From Hymenobacter sp. BT188 (lineage in GTDB: Bacteria; Bacteroidota; Bacteroidia; Cytophagales; Hymenobacteraceae): a stretch of DNA of 64,000 nt. Position numbers and translations under genes: made by a program. Positions 24,956 through 34,756 of this stretch are shown here, in pieces (positions within the stretch are counted from its first letter, which is position 1; each line of letters opens with the position of its first letter). Where the stretch lies: positions 62,001-126,000 of the forward strand of contig NZ_JACSCW010000007.1 in NCBI RefSeq assembly GCF_014333585.1, read 5' to 3'. The notes beneath the pieces were generated by a model. It saw nothing but the letters and a program-made list of their open reading frames with translations, was not told the DNA's origin and made no database searches.

Positions 24956-27019
24956 TCAGTACGATTTCTGCGCATCGGACACCCACTGCTGCTTAACTCC
25001 CCAGCGGGTATTCGGCATGTCAGATGCCACCAGAATGAGCGTACCCCCAGCGGCTAGCTCTTCGTGGGTGAGCCAGTTACGGTCCAGCGGTTTGCCGTTG
25101 AAGCGGGCTGCCTGAATGTAGCGCCGCTGGGGGGCAAATTTCTCCACCTGAATGACAAGCTGTTTCTTCGCCGCCACCTGAACCTTCACCTGCTGGAACA
25201 AGGGCAGTGAAAGGTAATAAACCGGCGAGCCCACGCAGGCCGGCATCAACCCGCACGCCGTCAGCACGAACCACCCCGACATGGCTCCCGCGTCGTCGTC
25301 CATGGTGCGCAGGTAGGCCTGAGGCTGGTTCTGATAGATGCGCCCTATGTACGGGTCGATACCGCGGCTGTTATCGTTGAAATAATGCTGTACTACTGTA
25401 TCGACGGCGAGCGTATGAAGCAGGGCCTGAGATTTCCAGGGCTCCTGGGAGGCATGATAGAGCGCGGGGGCGTGCAAGTCGGTTTCGTTGGCATGGTTAT
25501 AATAGTCGCCGGCGAAGAACGCATCGAGCTGCTGACGATAGGCAGCTTCGCCCCCCATCAGCGCCATCAGGCCTTTCACATCAAAGGGCACGGCCCAGCG
25601 GTACTGCCAGATGGTACCCTGGTACATGCCGCGGGCCGGCAGCTTGTCCACGTCCGGTGCCGTCATGTCCTGAAAATCCTTGCGCCAGAAGTCTTTGTAG
25701 CCCAGCGCTTTTTGCCGGTAGTGGGCGCTGAGCTTCTTCTCCTTGAGTTCGGAGAGGATTTCCGCCAGCGCCCAGGCATCATACGACGACTCCAGCGCCT
25801 TATCGGGGTGCGTATAGTCCAGGCGGTTCACTTCCTGAATCAGCGAGTCGCGGATGCCGCGCAGATCCAGCTTATAGCCCTTACGGTAGGCGTCAAGGAG
25901 CACCACGATGGTGTGTTCCGTGCGCACCGTGGGGGACGGCTCGTGCTGGGTGGCAAAATCTTTCTTACCGAAGCGGTAGAGGTTGGCAAGCGAAGCAGCT
26001 ATGTGCTGAAATTCAGCGGGATACGCAAGGGAAAGCAGCGGCAGCTGGGTGTGATAATTGTCCCACACGGCCCAGCCGTTGTAGATCGGTACGCGGGATT
26101 TTTGCTGAGTACCGTTGATGGCCTGGTAGCTCCCATCGGCCTCCGACACGACGTAGGGCGACTGCAACGTCCGGTACAGCAGGGAGTAAAACAGGTTCGA
26201 GCGGGCCGAGTCGCCCTGCACCTGCACCCGGCTCAGCAGCGTGTTCCAAGCCTGGCGGCTTTGCTGCCGGATCGTTTGAAAGGACTCCCGCCGCATACTG
26301 GCCTTCGCGTGCGCCGCGCTAACGGAGGAAAAAGCCACCCGCACTTCCACCTCGGTGGCCCCACCCGCCGGTAGGCGGGCAATCAGCTGATGCGCGCCGG
26401 TGGCTTCCCACTGCACGGGCTGGCTTACTTCCAGGTAGTAGAACAGGCGATACCGGCCAGCATCACAGGTGGTGGCAGCTTCAATCCAGCCGCTGAGCGC
26501 GTTGCCCTGGGTGCGGTGCTGCTCCTGCTGGAAGCGTTTGACGAATGAGTGACTTAAATCAAAGTACATGCCTCGCTCGCCCGCTGGAAACGAGTAATGG
26601 TGGAGCCCAAACTTCTGCGCCACTGTCAGCTCGGCTTTCTGACCGTTGGCGAAGGCGACGCCGTAGTAGCCCGGCTCGGCGTGTTCCGTGCGTTTCAGTA
26701 GCTCGGCGTCCTGGGGCCCGCGGCCCATAAACGGCTTGACCAGCAGGTTACCGCCGCTACCCATGCAACCCACGCCCTCGAACCGGTTATGGGTGAAGCC
26801 CAGAAATTTGCGGGCCAACTGCTCGTAGCCGGTATGCGTGTTCGGGTAGGTCTGGGGCCCTAGGCTAACCATGCTGAACGGATACGAGGCCGCGGGCGAG
26901 AGCTGCCCATGGTCGCCGGAAGAACCCAGAAACACGTTGACTTGCTGGACCGGATCAACGGTCTGGGCGCTTCCCAAGCGGGGTAGCAACCCCAGCACTA
27001 CCCACCAGAAATACTTCAT
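24956..27019 (-). CDS. Divergent glycoside hydrolase family 92 (alpha-mannosidase-like), secreted
   Basis: The protein is 687 aa from the ATG at 27019 (MKYFWWVVLGLLPRLGSAQ, a signal peptide). The 40 extra codons upstream overlap the preceding gene and are rejected. The GH92 layout is clear: an N-terminal beta sandwich (VNVFLGSSGDHGQLSPAASY, HNRFEGVGCMGSGGNLLV), then the (alpha/alpha)6 domain (AVWDNYHTQLPLLSLAYPAE, LESSYDAWALAEIL, GTIWQYRWAVPFDVKGLMAL). Usually invariant motifs are altered: HGNEPSH became HANETDL (Glu512 kept), EGNAWQY became QGTIWQY, and NEDCGQMS became DDDAGAMS. The family removes alpha-mannose in a Ca-dependent, inverting reaction. The changes suggest a distant subfamily with a changed pocket. 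It is the last gene of the PUL, 16 bp after the YdcF-like gene. Confidence 0.85.
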   Translation of the reverse strand: MKYFWWVVLGLLPRLGSAQTVDPVQQVNVFLGSSGDHGQLSPAASYPFSMVSLGPQTYPNTHTGYEQLARKFLGFTHNRFEGVGCMGSGGNLLVKPFMGRGPQDAELLKRTEHAEPGYYGVAFANGQKAELTVAQKFGLHHYSFPAGERGMYFDLSHSFVKRFQQEQHRTQGNALSGWIEAATTCDAGRYRLFYYLEVSQPVQWEATGAHQLIARLPAGGATEVEVRVAFSSVSAAHAKASMRRESFQTIRQQSRQAWNTLLSRVQVQGDSARSNLFYSLLYRTLQSPYVVSEADGSYQAINGTQQKSRVPIYNGWAVWDNYHTQLPLLSLAYPAEFQHIAASLANLYRFGKKDFATQHEPSPTVRTEHTIVVLLDAYRKGYKLDLRGIRDSLIQEVNRLDYTHPDKALESSYDAWALAEILSELKEKKLSAHYRQKALGYKDFWRKDFQDMTAPDVDKLPARGMYQGTIWQYRWAVPFDVKGLMALMGGEAAYRQQLDAFFAGDYYNHANETDLHAPALYHASQEPWKSQALLHTLAVDTVVQHYFNDNSRGIDPYIGRIYQNQPQAYLRTMDDDAGAMSGWFVLTACGLMPACVGSPVYYLSLPLFQQVKVQVAAKKQLVIQVEKFAPQRRYIQAARFNGKPLDRNWLTHEELAAGGTLILVASDMPNTRWGVKQQWVSDAQKSY

Positions 27020-27035
27020 ACCAGGTAAAAGAGAG

Positions 27036-28355
27036 TTAAGGGTCCAGCGGATCGTAGGGGTCGGGCTGCCGGACTTCGGGTACAGCGGAATAGGTATTTT
27101 CCTCCGGGGAGCGTTTTTGCAGGTCCCGGTACGGCACATAGCCGAGTTCTCGGCGGCAACGCTCGGCCATGCCCAGGATATAGCTGCTCTGCGCCGGGTC
27201 CGTCACCGTCAGCAGAGGCCGGTCGGTGGGGATGCCAAAGGCGTAAAGAAGGCGAAAGGTGTTGCGCAGGTTGGTGGTGGTGTGGCGGGCATAGGGCTCA
27301 ATAATCACGGCCGCTTCCGGGATGCCGAGCGTTTCGATCAGGTACTTTTTCATCTCCACCGCCTCACAATAGGGCGTTTTGTTGGGATGCACATGCCCCC
27401 CGGACACCACCAGAAAGGGCGCGAGCCCCTGCCGGTACCGGGCGGCGGCCAGCCGGCACCGGTACGCTCCTAAGGTATCGAGTGCTACGCCCGGCTGCTC
27501 GGGTCCCAGCCCCGGCACCAGAATGGCGCTAAACGGGTAGCGGGCCCACGGCGTGCTAGCCACGGCAGCATAAGGGGCGGCGTTCAGCCCCGCCTTCAGG
27601 GGTTCGTAGCGCACTGCTTCGTGCCGGTCGTTGAGGCGCAGGGCCAGCAGGGCGGCGTGCAGCGGCAGGGTATAAAACGCCGTTGGGCGGCGGCGCTGCC
27701 CGATGCTGAGCGGTAGCATCGCCGCCCGCACCTGCTGGGCGAGAACCGCGTCCTGCCGCGGGAAGCTCGACGAGTCGATGGCCGGGTAGCGCGGCTTCTG
27801 GTTGGCCATATACACCTGCAGCATGCGGTTGAGCCCCAGAGCCGCATCACGCCAGGCCAGGCGCAGCGCAGCGGTGTCCGTTTGGCTTGCGTAGAGTGGG
27901 TAGCTGCCCGTCTCCTTCAGCAGCGGGGCCAGTCCGGTTCGAACCGCGATATTTTTGGAATAGGTATTCACCAGGGCATTACCAACCACCTGAATTTCCT
28001 GCGGCTTCCAGCACAGCGAATCGGCGTAGCGCTTCGCATCCGCTTGGTCTCTGCCGAAGGCCTGGTGAGTGCGCGCGGCGTGGTGGCGGGCCACTGCTCG
28101 CAGGGCTTTGTTGCTGCCTACCAGCCGACGCAGCCCCGCTTGATTTTCCAGGAGGGAGAGCAGGGGAAAAGCTTTGGCGACCAGCGCCGAGTCGGCGTAG
28201 GCGGCCGGCGGCCGGGGGAAGGAAGCCTGCCCTAGGCAAACCGACAGCCCCCCGCAAAGCCAAGCCAACAACCCCAGAAAAAAGCCCCCCCAGTGAGCGG
28301 AGCGGAGGGGACACTCCGGAGGCATCCGTTTAAGTACAGCAGGTCGTTTTGCCAT
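27036..28355 (-). CDS. Exported YdcF/SanA-like (DUF218) protein
   Basis: The protein has 439 residues from the ATG at 28355; a later ATG at 28325 is possible. A hydrophobic export segment (GGFFLGLLAWLCGGLSVCLG) is followed by a helical region of unknown role to about residue 270. The DUF218 domain then reads FSAILVPGLGPE, CRLAAARYRQGLAPFLVVSG, GGHVHPNKTPYCEAVEMKKY and IIEPYARHTTTNLRNTFRLL. DUF218 proteins bind nucleotides or act on envelope glycans, but the reaction is unsettled. It is co-transcribed with GH92 (16-bp gap), so a task in glycan processing is plausible. It reads from its own start after the SusD terminator, so it needs its own promoter or read-through. Confidence 0.8.
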   Translation of the reverse strand: MAKRPAVLKRMPPECPLRSAHWGGFFLGLLAWLCGGLSVCLGQASFPRPPAAYADSALVAKAFPLLSLLENQAGLRRLVGSNKALRAVARHHAARTHQAFGRDQADAKRYADSLCWKPQEIQVVGNALVNTYSKNIAVRTGLAPLLKETGSYPLYASQTDTAALRLAWRDAALGLNRMLQVYMANQKPRYPAIDSSSFPRQDAVLAQQVRAAMLPLSIGQRRRPTAFYTLPLHAALLALRLNDRHEAVRYEPLKAGLNAAPYAAVASTPWARYPFSAILVPGLGPEQPGVALDTLGAYRCRLAAARYRQGLAPFLVVSGGHVHPNKTPYCEAVEMKKYLIETLGIPEAAVIIEPYARHTTTNLRNTFRLLYAFGIPTDRPLLTVTDPAQSSYILGMAERCRRELGYVPYRDLQKRSPEENTYSAVPEVRQPDPYDPLDP

Positions 28356-28370
28356 GGCAATCTAAAAAAA

Positions 28371-28401
28371 GCACCGTAGCCGTTTTTAACCGCTACGGTG
28401 C
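28371..28401 (-). terminator. Intrinsic terminator after SusD
   Basis: On the minus strand the stem gcaccgtagc/gctacggtgc (arms 28392-28401 and 28371-28380, 11-nt loop) is followed by seven T. It lies 15 bp after the SusD stop, separating SusC-SusD from YdcF-GH92. Confidence 0.85.
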
Positions 28402-28415
28402 CATGAAAATGGTGC

Positions 28416-30053
28416 TTAGTACCCGGGGTTCTGCGTCAACAGTCCTTTGCTCAGGTTAAGCTGCGTCTGCGGGATGGGCCAGTACTCGTGGGTGCCTTTT
28501 AGGAAGCGGGCCGTGGAAAGGTAGGTGCGGCGGCTTTTTTCGCGGGCAAAGTGCTCGTTCATTACCTGCTCGGCTACGCCCCAGCGCACGAGGTCGAAGA
28601 AGCGGTGGCCTTCCAGCGCCATCTCCAGGCGGCGCTCGATGCGCACGGCCTGGCGGGCCGTCTCCGGGTCAGTCCAGGCGGTGGCGTACTGGGCCACGTT
28701 GTAGCGCGCGGCGGGGGTGCCGTCGGCGTTGCGCACCTGGTCGGTGGTGGCCCGGCGACGGATTTGGTTGACGAGGGCGCGGGCGCCTTCCAGATTACCG
28801 GTCTCTACGAGGGCCTCGGCCTTAAACAAAAGCACGTCCGCCAGGCGAATGATGTCGTAGTTCAGGGCGCTCACCCACGGAAACTGGTTGAGATAGAAGG
28901 TAGAGCGGGAACTGACCATGCGCTTCTTAAAGGAGAACTGTCCGTAGGTGCCGGCGTCGCGCGCCCAGGTGGCCGCGTAGGGTGCCAGATCCAGAAACTG
29001 GATGCCGGGCCGAGCCACGGCGTGGTCCAGGCGGGGGTCCACAAAGTCGTTCACGCCCACATCCGACTTGTCGGTCTGGGGCAGGCCAGCGGCCGTGGTT
29101 TTGAAGGCATTCACCAGATCCTGACTGGGCATATCGAACCCGTAAACTGGGTAAAAAGGCCCCCCCGGGTTTAGCAGGCGCTCATCCAGGCTGCCGCGAA
29201 AGTTGCTCGGCGTGCCGTCGCGGATGGAACGCTCAATGGTGAACAGGCTTTCCGGGCCGTGCTCCTTGCTCGGGTCAAAGTTGTCGTGGTAGTTGTCGTT
29301 GAGGCGGTAAAGGCCCGTGGCCAGCAGGGCATCCACCGTCGAGATTACTTTCGGATAGTCTTTCGTGTACAGGTAAAGCTTGGCCAGGTAGGCCGTGGCG
29401 GCGCCCCTGCTCACGCGCCCCAGGTCCGTCTGCTTGGCGGGCAGGTTGGTTTGGGCCAGCAGAAAGTCGTTCTCAATGTTCTTCCACAGCTCGGCGTCCG
29501 ACAAGTTGTTGGGCAGGTCGTACTCGGTGATGGTCCGGGGCGTTTCATCTACCCACGGGATGCGGTTGTAGATCTTCTTCAGATCGAAGTAGTAGTGGCC
29601 GCGCAGCAAGTGCAGCTCGCCCAGGCGGATGGCTTTCTGCGCGGCGCTCATGCCCGCGAAGTTGTTCACGGCCTGAATGGCGCGGTTGGTGCGGGCCACG
29701 CCTTCATAGCCGGCGCGCCACTTCCGATCCACATCAATGATGTTGGGGTTGGTCAGGAAGATTTCCATCAGGTGCATACCGTTCTGGTCGCCTACGCCCC
29801 CGCCACCCTTGTAGGCGTCGTCGGATACCACGTCGCCAAAGGTCCAGTTGGTGCCGGGCGAGTTGAAGGCATTGTTGCCTTCGTCAATTTGCCCCCCCAG
29901 GGGCGCGTAGGCCGCCGTTATCAGCGCTTCCACCGCCGCCAAGTTATTCAGGTCGGTAGAGGAGAGGCTGGCTTTGGGCTCCTGGTCGAGAAAGTCTTCC
30001 TGGCAGCCAGCCAATGCGGTAGCCAGCGCCAATACTAGAATCTTGTTTTTCAT
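28416..30053 (-). CDS. SusD/RagB-family lipoprotein of the sigma-controlled PUL
   Basis: This is a 545-residue lipoprotein (MKNKILVLALATALAGC, Cys17). Typical SusD sequences occur in order: ALITAAYAPLGG, YEGVARTNRAIQAVNNF, LHLLRGHYYFDLKKIYNRIP, AATAYLAKLYLYTKDYPKVI, LADVLLFKAEALVETGNLEG, and RIERRLEMALEGHRFFDLVR. The C-terminus reads YWPIPQTQLNLS. It starts 21 bp after the SusC stop. With that SusC it would bind and pass a glycan, presumably one with alpha-mannosyl termini given the GH92 gene. A terminator follows 15 bp downstream. Confidence 0.95.
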   Translation of the reverse strand: MKNKILVLALATALAGCQEDFLDQEPKASLSSTDLNNLAAVEALITAAYAPLGGQIDEGNNAFNSPGTNWTFGDVVSDDAYKGGGGVGDQNGMHLMEIFLTNPNIIDVDRKWRAGYEGVARTNRAIQAVNNFAGMSAAQKAIRLGELHLLRGHYYFDLKKIYNRIPWVDETPRTITEYDLPNNLSDAELWKNIENDFLLAQTNLPAKQTDLGRVSRGAATAYLAKLYLYTKDYPKVISTVDALLATGLYRLNDNYHDNFDPSKEHGPESLFTIERSIRDGTPSNFRGSLDERLLNPGGPFYPVYGFDMPSQDLVNAFKTTAAGLPQTDKSDVGVNDFVDPRLDHAVARPGIQFLDLAPYAATWARDAGTYGQFSFKKRMVSSRSTFYLNQFPWVSALNYDIIRLADVLLFKAEALVETGNLEGARALVNQIRRRATTDQVRNADGTPAARYNVAQYATAWTDPETARQAVRIERRLEMALEGHRFFDLVRWGVAEQVMNEHFAREKSRRTYLSTARFLKGTHEYWPIPQTQLNLSKGLLTQNPGY

Positions 30054-30074
30054 GATGCGAAAGAGTGAGACGGG

Positions 30075-33000
30075 TTAAAACCGGGCGTTAAGCCCGAACA
30101 ATACCGCGCGGGGCTGCGGGTAGTAGCCCCGGTCCACGTTCTGGTCGAGGTTGCGGTCGGCGGCATTGTAGTTTTGCAGGTTCACCTCCGGGTCCATGCC
30201 GGTGTAGTCGGTAATGGTGAACAGGTTCTGGGCCTGCACGTACACGCGCAGACTGCTGGCCCGGATAGCGGAGGTCCAGGCCGCGGGCAGGGTGTAGCCG
30301 AGCTGCACATTTTTCAGGCGGGCGTACGAGCCGTTTTCCACGAAGTACGTGGAGGGCCGCAGCTCGTCGTTCACATTGGTTTTGCTGAGCTGGGGCAGCG
30401 TGGCGCCCGGGTTCTGGGGCGTCCAGGAGTCAAGGATGCGCGTGTTCTTGTTAAAAGGGTCGAAGGCGAAATCGGTGTGGTACTTACTGAAGTTGTAAAT
30501 CTCAATGCCCTGCACGCCCTGGATGAATGCGCTCAGGTCGAAGCCCTTGTAGGAAGCATTCAGGTTCAGGCCGTAGGTGAAGTCGGGAGAAGGCTTGCCA
30601 ATCTGCTGCTGATCCTGCACGTTCACGATGCCGTCGCCGTTCAGGTCCTGGTAGCGCCAGCGGCCGATGCCCTTGCCGTTCTGCGCCGGCGCCGCGTCCA
30701 CTTCCTCCTGATTCTGGAAGATGCCATCTACCACGTAGCCGTAGAAATAGGCCACTGGCCGGCCTACTTCGGTGCGGGAAAGCGACTGACCCCGCGTGAG
30801 GTTGTTGCTCACGTAACCCGGAATCGCCAAGTTGCCCTCACCCAACGACAGCACCTTGTTGCGCACCGCTGACCCGTTGGCCGACACGCCCCACTGGAAG
30901 TCCTTGGTCGCGTCGCTCTGGTACGTGGCCTGAAACTCCACGCCCCGGTTGCGGATGCGGCCGGCATTTTCGTAGGGTACCAGCACTTCCCCCGCCAGGG
31001 CCGGGCGCGGCACCCGTACCAGCACGTCTTTGGTTTCCTTATCAAACCAGTCCACGCTGAAGTTCAGCTGATTGCTTAGTAGGCCGAAGTCGATACCGAT
31101 ATCAGTTTGGGTGGTGGTTTCCCACTTCAGGTTGCGGTTGCCGATGGCGCGGGCCGTGTAGCCGGTTTGCACGGTGCCGTTGCTGCCAGTAAGCGGGTAA
31201 TTGGTGTTGGAGGGGCTGATGCCGTAGATGTCGAAGGCTGGGTAATTGCCGATTTCTTGGTTGCCGCTCTGGCCCCAGGAGCCCCGCAGCTTCAGGTTGC
31301 TCAGCCAGCTAACCTGCTTCAAAAAGGCTTCCTCCGACACGCGCCAGCCCGCCGAAAAAGCCGGAAACACGGCGTAGCGGTTGTTAGCCGGGAAGCGGCT
31401 GGAGCCATCACGCCGCACCGAGGCCGAGGCGAGGTACTTGCCCCCGAAGTTGTAATCCAGACGGCCGAACTGTGAGAACAGCGACCAGGCCGAGCCGGTG
31501 CCGCCGTTGGTTTGCAAGCCCTGACCCGCGTCGAGGTAGCGGAAATCCAGGTCACTGATCAGGAAGTTTTCGCGGTAGGCATTGAAGCCTTCCTCATTGT
31601 TTTCGATGGCCTCGGTACCCACCACGGCGGCTACATTGTGCTCCCCGAACGTGCGGCTGTAGCGCGCCGTGTTCGTCCAGGTCCAGTTGACGGTGTAGGC
31701 GTTGGTGTTGCTGAGGCTGGCAATGGGGTTGTTGGCAATGCCCTCCACGTAGCTGGGCGTGAAGCCCCGGAAGTTGCTGGTCAGGTAATCAATGCCGATG
31801 GAAGAGCGCACGAACAAATTGTCGGCCAGCTCCAGCTCGGCGTACGCGTTGCCCAGGGCGCGCAGGTTTTTGGTGGCGTTGTCGCGGGCGTTGTAGAGGG
31901 CGCGCAGGGGGTTGCCCGCGTCGCCCAGGCCGGCGGCGGGGCCGGCGAAGTTGCCTGCCTCGTCGCGGACCGGCACAATGGAGGGCAAGCGGAAGGCGTC
32001 GAACACCACCCCCCCGTTCACGGCATTGGAGGAGGCCTGCGTGGAGCGGCCGTAGCTGGCCGTGAAGTTTTCGCCTATTTTCAGCTTCTTGAGCACGGTA
32101 TATTCCGTGTTCACGCGCAGCGAAACCCGCTTGAAGCCCGTGTAGTCCAGAATGCCGTCTTGGTTGAAGTAGGATAGGTTGATGGCGTGCCGGCTGGTCT
32201 CATTGCCCCCCGACAGCCCCAGCGAGTAGTTCTGGATGGGCGCGGTGCGGAAGATGGTCTTAAACCAGTTGGTGCCGCTCAGGTTCGGCCGCACGTCGGG
32301 GTTGCGCTGCAAGAATTCCGGCAGCACGGGCTGCGCCCCGTTGCCGTACTGCGGGTGGCTGGGCCGCTGGCCGCTGTTGCGCTGGGCATCAAACTCCACC
32401 TGCGCCAGCTCTGTCGGCGACACCATACTCGGCAGGTTATACACCGACTGCAGCCCGTAATAGGAGTCGAAACTCAGCTGCGTTCGACCGGCCTTGCCTT
32501 GCTTGGTAGTAATCACGACGACGCCATTCGAGGCCCGCGCCCCGTAAATGGCCGTCGACGAGGCGTCTTTCAGCACCTGCATCGACTCGACATCATTGGG
32601 GTTCAGTTGGTTCAGCCCCGCTTTGGTCGGCACCCCGTCGATAATGTAGAGGGGGTCATTGTCGCCCAGGGTACCCAGGCCGCGTACCCGCACCACGCTG
32701 TTGCCGCCCGGTGCGCCGTCGTTGCTGACCTGCACGCCCGCCACCTGGCCCTGCAATAGCTTATCTACGCTGGCCACCGGAAAGTTGCGTACCCGCTCCA
32801 GGGGCAAGATGCCGACGGCCCCGGTTACGTCTTTGGCTTCCTGGGTAGTATACCCCACTACGACCACCTGGTTGAGGGCCGTGACGTTGGCTTTCAGCGC
32901 GATATTGATGGTGCGCTGGGTGCCGACGCGGATTTCCTGCGCGTTGTAACCCAGAGAGTTAACTACCAAAATAGCGTCTTCGTCCGGCACCTGCAAGCGG

Positions 33001-33512
33001 TAGGCCCCGGCTTCATTGGTGGTGGCGCCCTCCGTAGAGTTCTTGATCTGGACCCGGGCTCCCGGCAGGGGCTCGCCCGTGGTGGCGTCGCTGACCACGC
33101 CTTGCACCTCCAGCGCCACGCTGCCCACCGGGCGGCTCAGGGCTGGCTGGGGGGCATTTTTCTCCACAATAATCTGCCCCGCCACCACCCGATAGCTCAA
33201 GCCCAGGGGGCCCAGCATCCGGTCCAGCACCTGGGCCAGGGACTCGCTGCTGGCCTGTATGCTGGTTTTCTCGTCCAGCAGCGGCAACTCACTGGTAAAG
33301 GCAATGGGCACGGCCGCCTGCTCGCTGATAGTTTCGAGGGCCTGCCGCAGCGTCCCCTGCTGTGCGGGGAAGCTGATGCGCTTGCGCAGGGCTTCCTGTG
33401 GAAGGTCCGGCGAAATCCAGGCCGCCGTCAGCATCGTAGTCAGCAGCAAGCCGGGTACCGGCCGCCGTAGGCCACGCAGCACCTGGGCAAGAGGAGAGTA
33501 GTTGTTGGACAT
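30075..33512 (-). CDS. SusC-type TonB transporter with N-terminal STN signalling domain
   Basis: The protein is 1,145 aa from the ATG at 33512. The frame extends to 33791, but the export signal (GLLLTTMLTAAWISP) and STN domain place the start here. Domains: STN (about 42-118; KRISFPAQQGTLRQALETIS, YRVVAGQIIVEKN), carboxypeptidase-regulatory-like (about 135-210; VSDATTGEPLPGARVQIKNS), a plug with YIIDGVPTKAGLNQLNPNDV and MQVLKDASSTAIYGARASNG, and the barrel. The STN domain contacts the FecR anti-sigma encoded just upstream, so substrate binding outside can switch on the ECF sigma factor. This trio is the standard trans-envelope switch of Bacteroidota glycan loci. Confidence 0.95.
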   Translation of the reverse strand: MSNNYSPLAQVLRGLRRPVPGLLLTTMLTAAWISPDLPQEALRKRISFPAQQGTLRQALETISEQAAVPIAFTSELPLLDEKTSIQASSESLAQVLDRMLGPLGLSYRVVAGQIIVEKNAPQPALSRPVGSVALEVQGVVSDATTGEPLPGARVQIKNSTEGATTNEAGAYRLQVPDEDAILVVNSLGYNAQEIRVGTQRTINIALKANVTALNQVVVVGYTTQEAKDVTGAVGILPLERVRNFPVASVDKLLQGQVAGVQVSNDGAPGGNSVVRVRGLGTLGDNDPLYIIDGVPTKAGLNQLNPNDVESMQVLKDASSTAIYGARASNGVVVITTKQGKAGRTQLSFDSYYGLQSVYNLPSMVSPTELAQVEFDAQRNSGQRPSHPQYGNGAQPVLPEFLQRNPDVRPNLSGTNWFKTIFRTAPIQNYSLGLSGGNETSRHAINLSYFNQDGILDYTGFKRVSLRVNTEYTVLKKLKIGENFTASYGRSTQASSNAVNGGVVFDAFRLPSIVPVRDEAGNFAGPAAGLGDAGNPLRALYNARDNATKNLRALGNAYAELELADNLFVRSSIGIDYLTSNFRGFTPSYVEGIANNPIASLSNTNAYTVNWTWTNTARYSRTFGEHNVAAVVGTEAIENNEEGFNAYRENFLISDLDFRYLDAGQGLQTNGGTGSAWSLFSQFGRLDYNFGGKYLASASVRRDGSSRFPANNRYAVFPAFSAGWRVSEEAFLKQVSWLSNLKLRGSWGQSGNQEIGNYPAFDIYGISPSNTNYPLTGSNGTVQTGYTARAIGNRNLKWETTTQTDIGIDFGLLSNQLNFSVDWFDKETKDVLVRVPRPALAGEVLVPYENAGRIRNRGVEFQATYQSDATKDFQWGVSANGSAVRNKVLSLGEGNLAIPGYVSNNLTRGQSLSRTEVGRPVAYFYGYVVDGIFQNQEEVDAAPAQNGKGIGRWRYQDLNGDGIVNVQDQQQIGKPSPDFTYGLNLNASYKGFDLSAFIQGVQGIEIYNFSKYHTDFAFDPFNKNTRILDSWTPQNPGATLPQLSKTNVNDELRPSTYFVENGSYARLKNVQLGYTLPAAWTSAIRASSLRVYVQAQNLFTITDYTGMDPEVNLQNYNAADRNLDQNVDRGYYPQPRAVLFGLNARF

Positions 33513-33678
33513 AGAGTTGAGAATGAAAGAAGGTGGCAGATTGTATGAATGAGCGGCCGCAAGCCCCGAGGCAGGGGTAGCCGGTGCGTGACCGGGGGCC
33601 GTCAAGGAAGGCACAAGCCCCCGGCCAGCGGAGATGGCCAGATTAGCAAAATAAAAAGAGCAGCACAGGCAGGAGTCC

Positions 33679-34725
33679 TCACGGGCAGCCCTGGCCCTCC
33701 AGCCAGATAATGCGTTGATCGTCTGTGAAAGGACGGCTGCGCGTGAGGGCGCCGAGGACCTGTAGAACTTCGGGGAGCGTTTCGTCCTCAAAGTGTACCG
33801 TCAGACGGCAATTATCGAGGCGCCGGGCGCGCGGGCGAATAAGCACCCCATGCCGGGTGGAAAGTTTGTCGAGCACCTCTTCCAGGGGCGCGTCTTCAAA
33901 GCGGAGTTGCCCGCGCTGCCAGGCCAAACTCAGGCCCGGCTTCGCGATCCGTACTTTACGCAGCTTACGGGTGGTGCGCTCGAACACGGCCCGCTGGGCC
34001 GGCTGCAAGGCAACGTGCTGCTGGCTCGCCGCATCCCGGACGCTGACTGCGCCGGTCAGCACCGTCACTTCCTGCCGGGCCGCCCGGGCATAGGCGTATA
34101 TGTTAAAGCTCGTGCCCACCACCCAAGTCTGCAAGGAACCACTGTGCACCACAAAGGGCTGGGCAGGATTCTTGGCCACCCGGAAATACGCTTCGCCCTC
34201 CAGAGACACATCGCGGCGGTTGGCGGCGAACTTCGTTGGATACGTCAAGGTGCTGCCCGCATTGAGTACGATCCGGCTGCCATCCGGCAGCGTAAGCGAG
34301 TCGATCTGGCCCGCCGGCACGCGCTTGTGCAGATAGACCAAGGCGGGCGTGGGCGTGGACGATGGCAGCAGCAGGTAATGGCCGCCCACGAATAAAAGCA
34401 ACCCTATCACGGCCGCGGCGGCCCACATCCGGCCTGACCATGGCCGCTTCGCTGCTACGGCGGGCTTGGCCGGCACTTTGTGTAGGCGGGCTTCAATACC
34501 GGCCAGCAGCCGCGGAGGAGGAGCTGCCTCGTCCGCGGCTGCTGGCAACTGCTCGTACTCCGTTAGGGCGTCTTCCAGCTCCGGCCCCGACGCCTGCCCC
34601 AGCCAGCGCAAAAATGCTTGGTGCTCCGCCGGCGTGTGCTGGTTGGCTGCAAACTTCTGGAAAAAGAGGCGGCGCTGCTGCGGGGTCATGGTAGGGGCTT
34701 CTTTTACAAGACGGCGGTACTGCAT
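33679..34725 (-). CDS. FecR-family anti-sigma factor
   Basis: The protein has 348 residues; an alternative ATG at 34689 would give 336. The cytoplasmic N-terminal region (MTPQQRRLFFQKFAANQHTP) binds sigma. One membrane span (MWAAAAVIGLLLFVGGHYLL) follows at about residue 106. The periplasmic FecR domain reads LTLPDGSRIVLNAGSTLTYP, RDVSLEGEAYFRVAKNPAQP and TWVVGTSFNIYAYA. The C-terminal DUF4974/STN-binding domain has LRFEDAPLEEVLDKLSTRHG and LTVHFEDETLPEVLQVLGAL. It lies 31 bp after the sigma gene and 166 bp before SusC. It should hold sigma inactive until SusC signals. Confidence 0.95.
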   Translation of the reverse strand: MQYRRLVKEAPTMTPQQRRLFFQKFAANQHTPAEHQAFLRWLGQASGPELEDALTEYEQLPAAADEAAPPPRLLAGIEARLHKVPAKPAVAAKRPWSGRMWAAAAVIGLLLFVGGHYLLLPSSTPTPALVYLHKRVPAGQIDSLTLPDGSRIVLNAGSTLTYPTKFAANRRDVSLEGEAYFRVAKNPAQPFVVHSGSLQTWVVGTSFNIYAYARAARQEVTVLTGAVSVRDAASQQHVALQPAQRAVFERTTRKLRKVRIAKPGLSLAWQRGQLRFEDAPLEEVLDKLSTRHGVLIRPRARRLDNCRLTVHFEDETLPEVLQVLGALTRSRPFTDDQRIIWLEGQGCP

Positions 34726-34756
34726 GGAAGGACCCCTCCAAAAAACAAATTATTTT

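Noticed and set aside
25385..26374. 329-codon plus-strand frame
   Set aside because: It is antisense to GH92, which has clear family motifs; the composition is that of a shadow frame.
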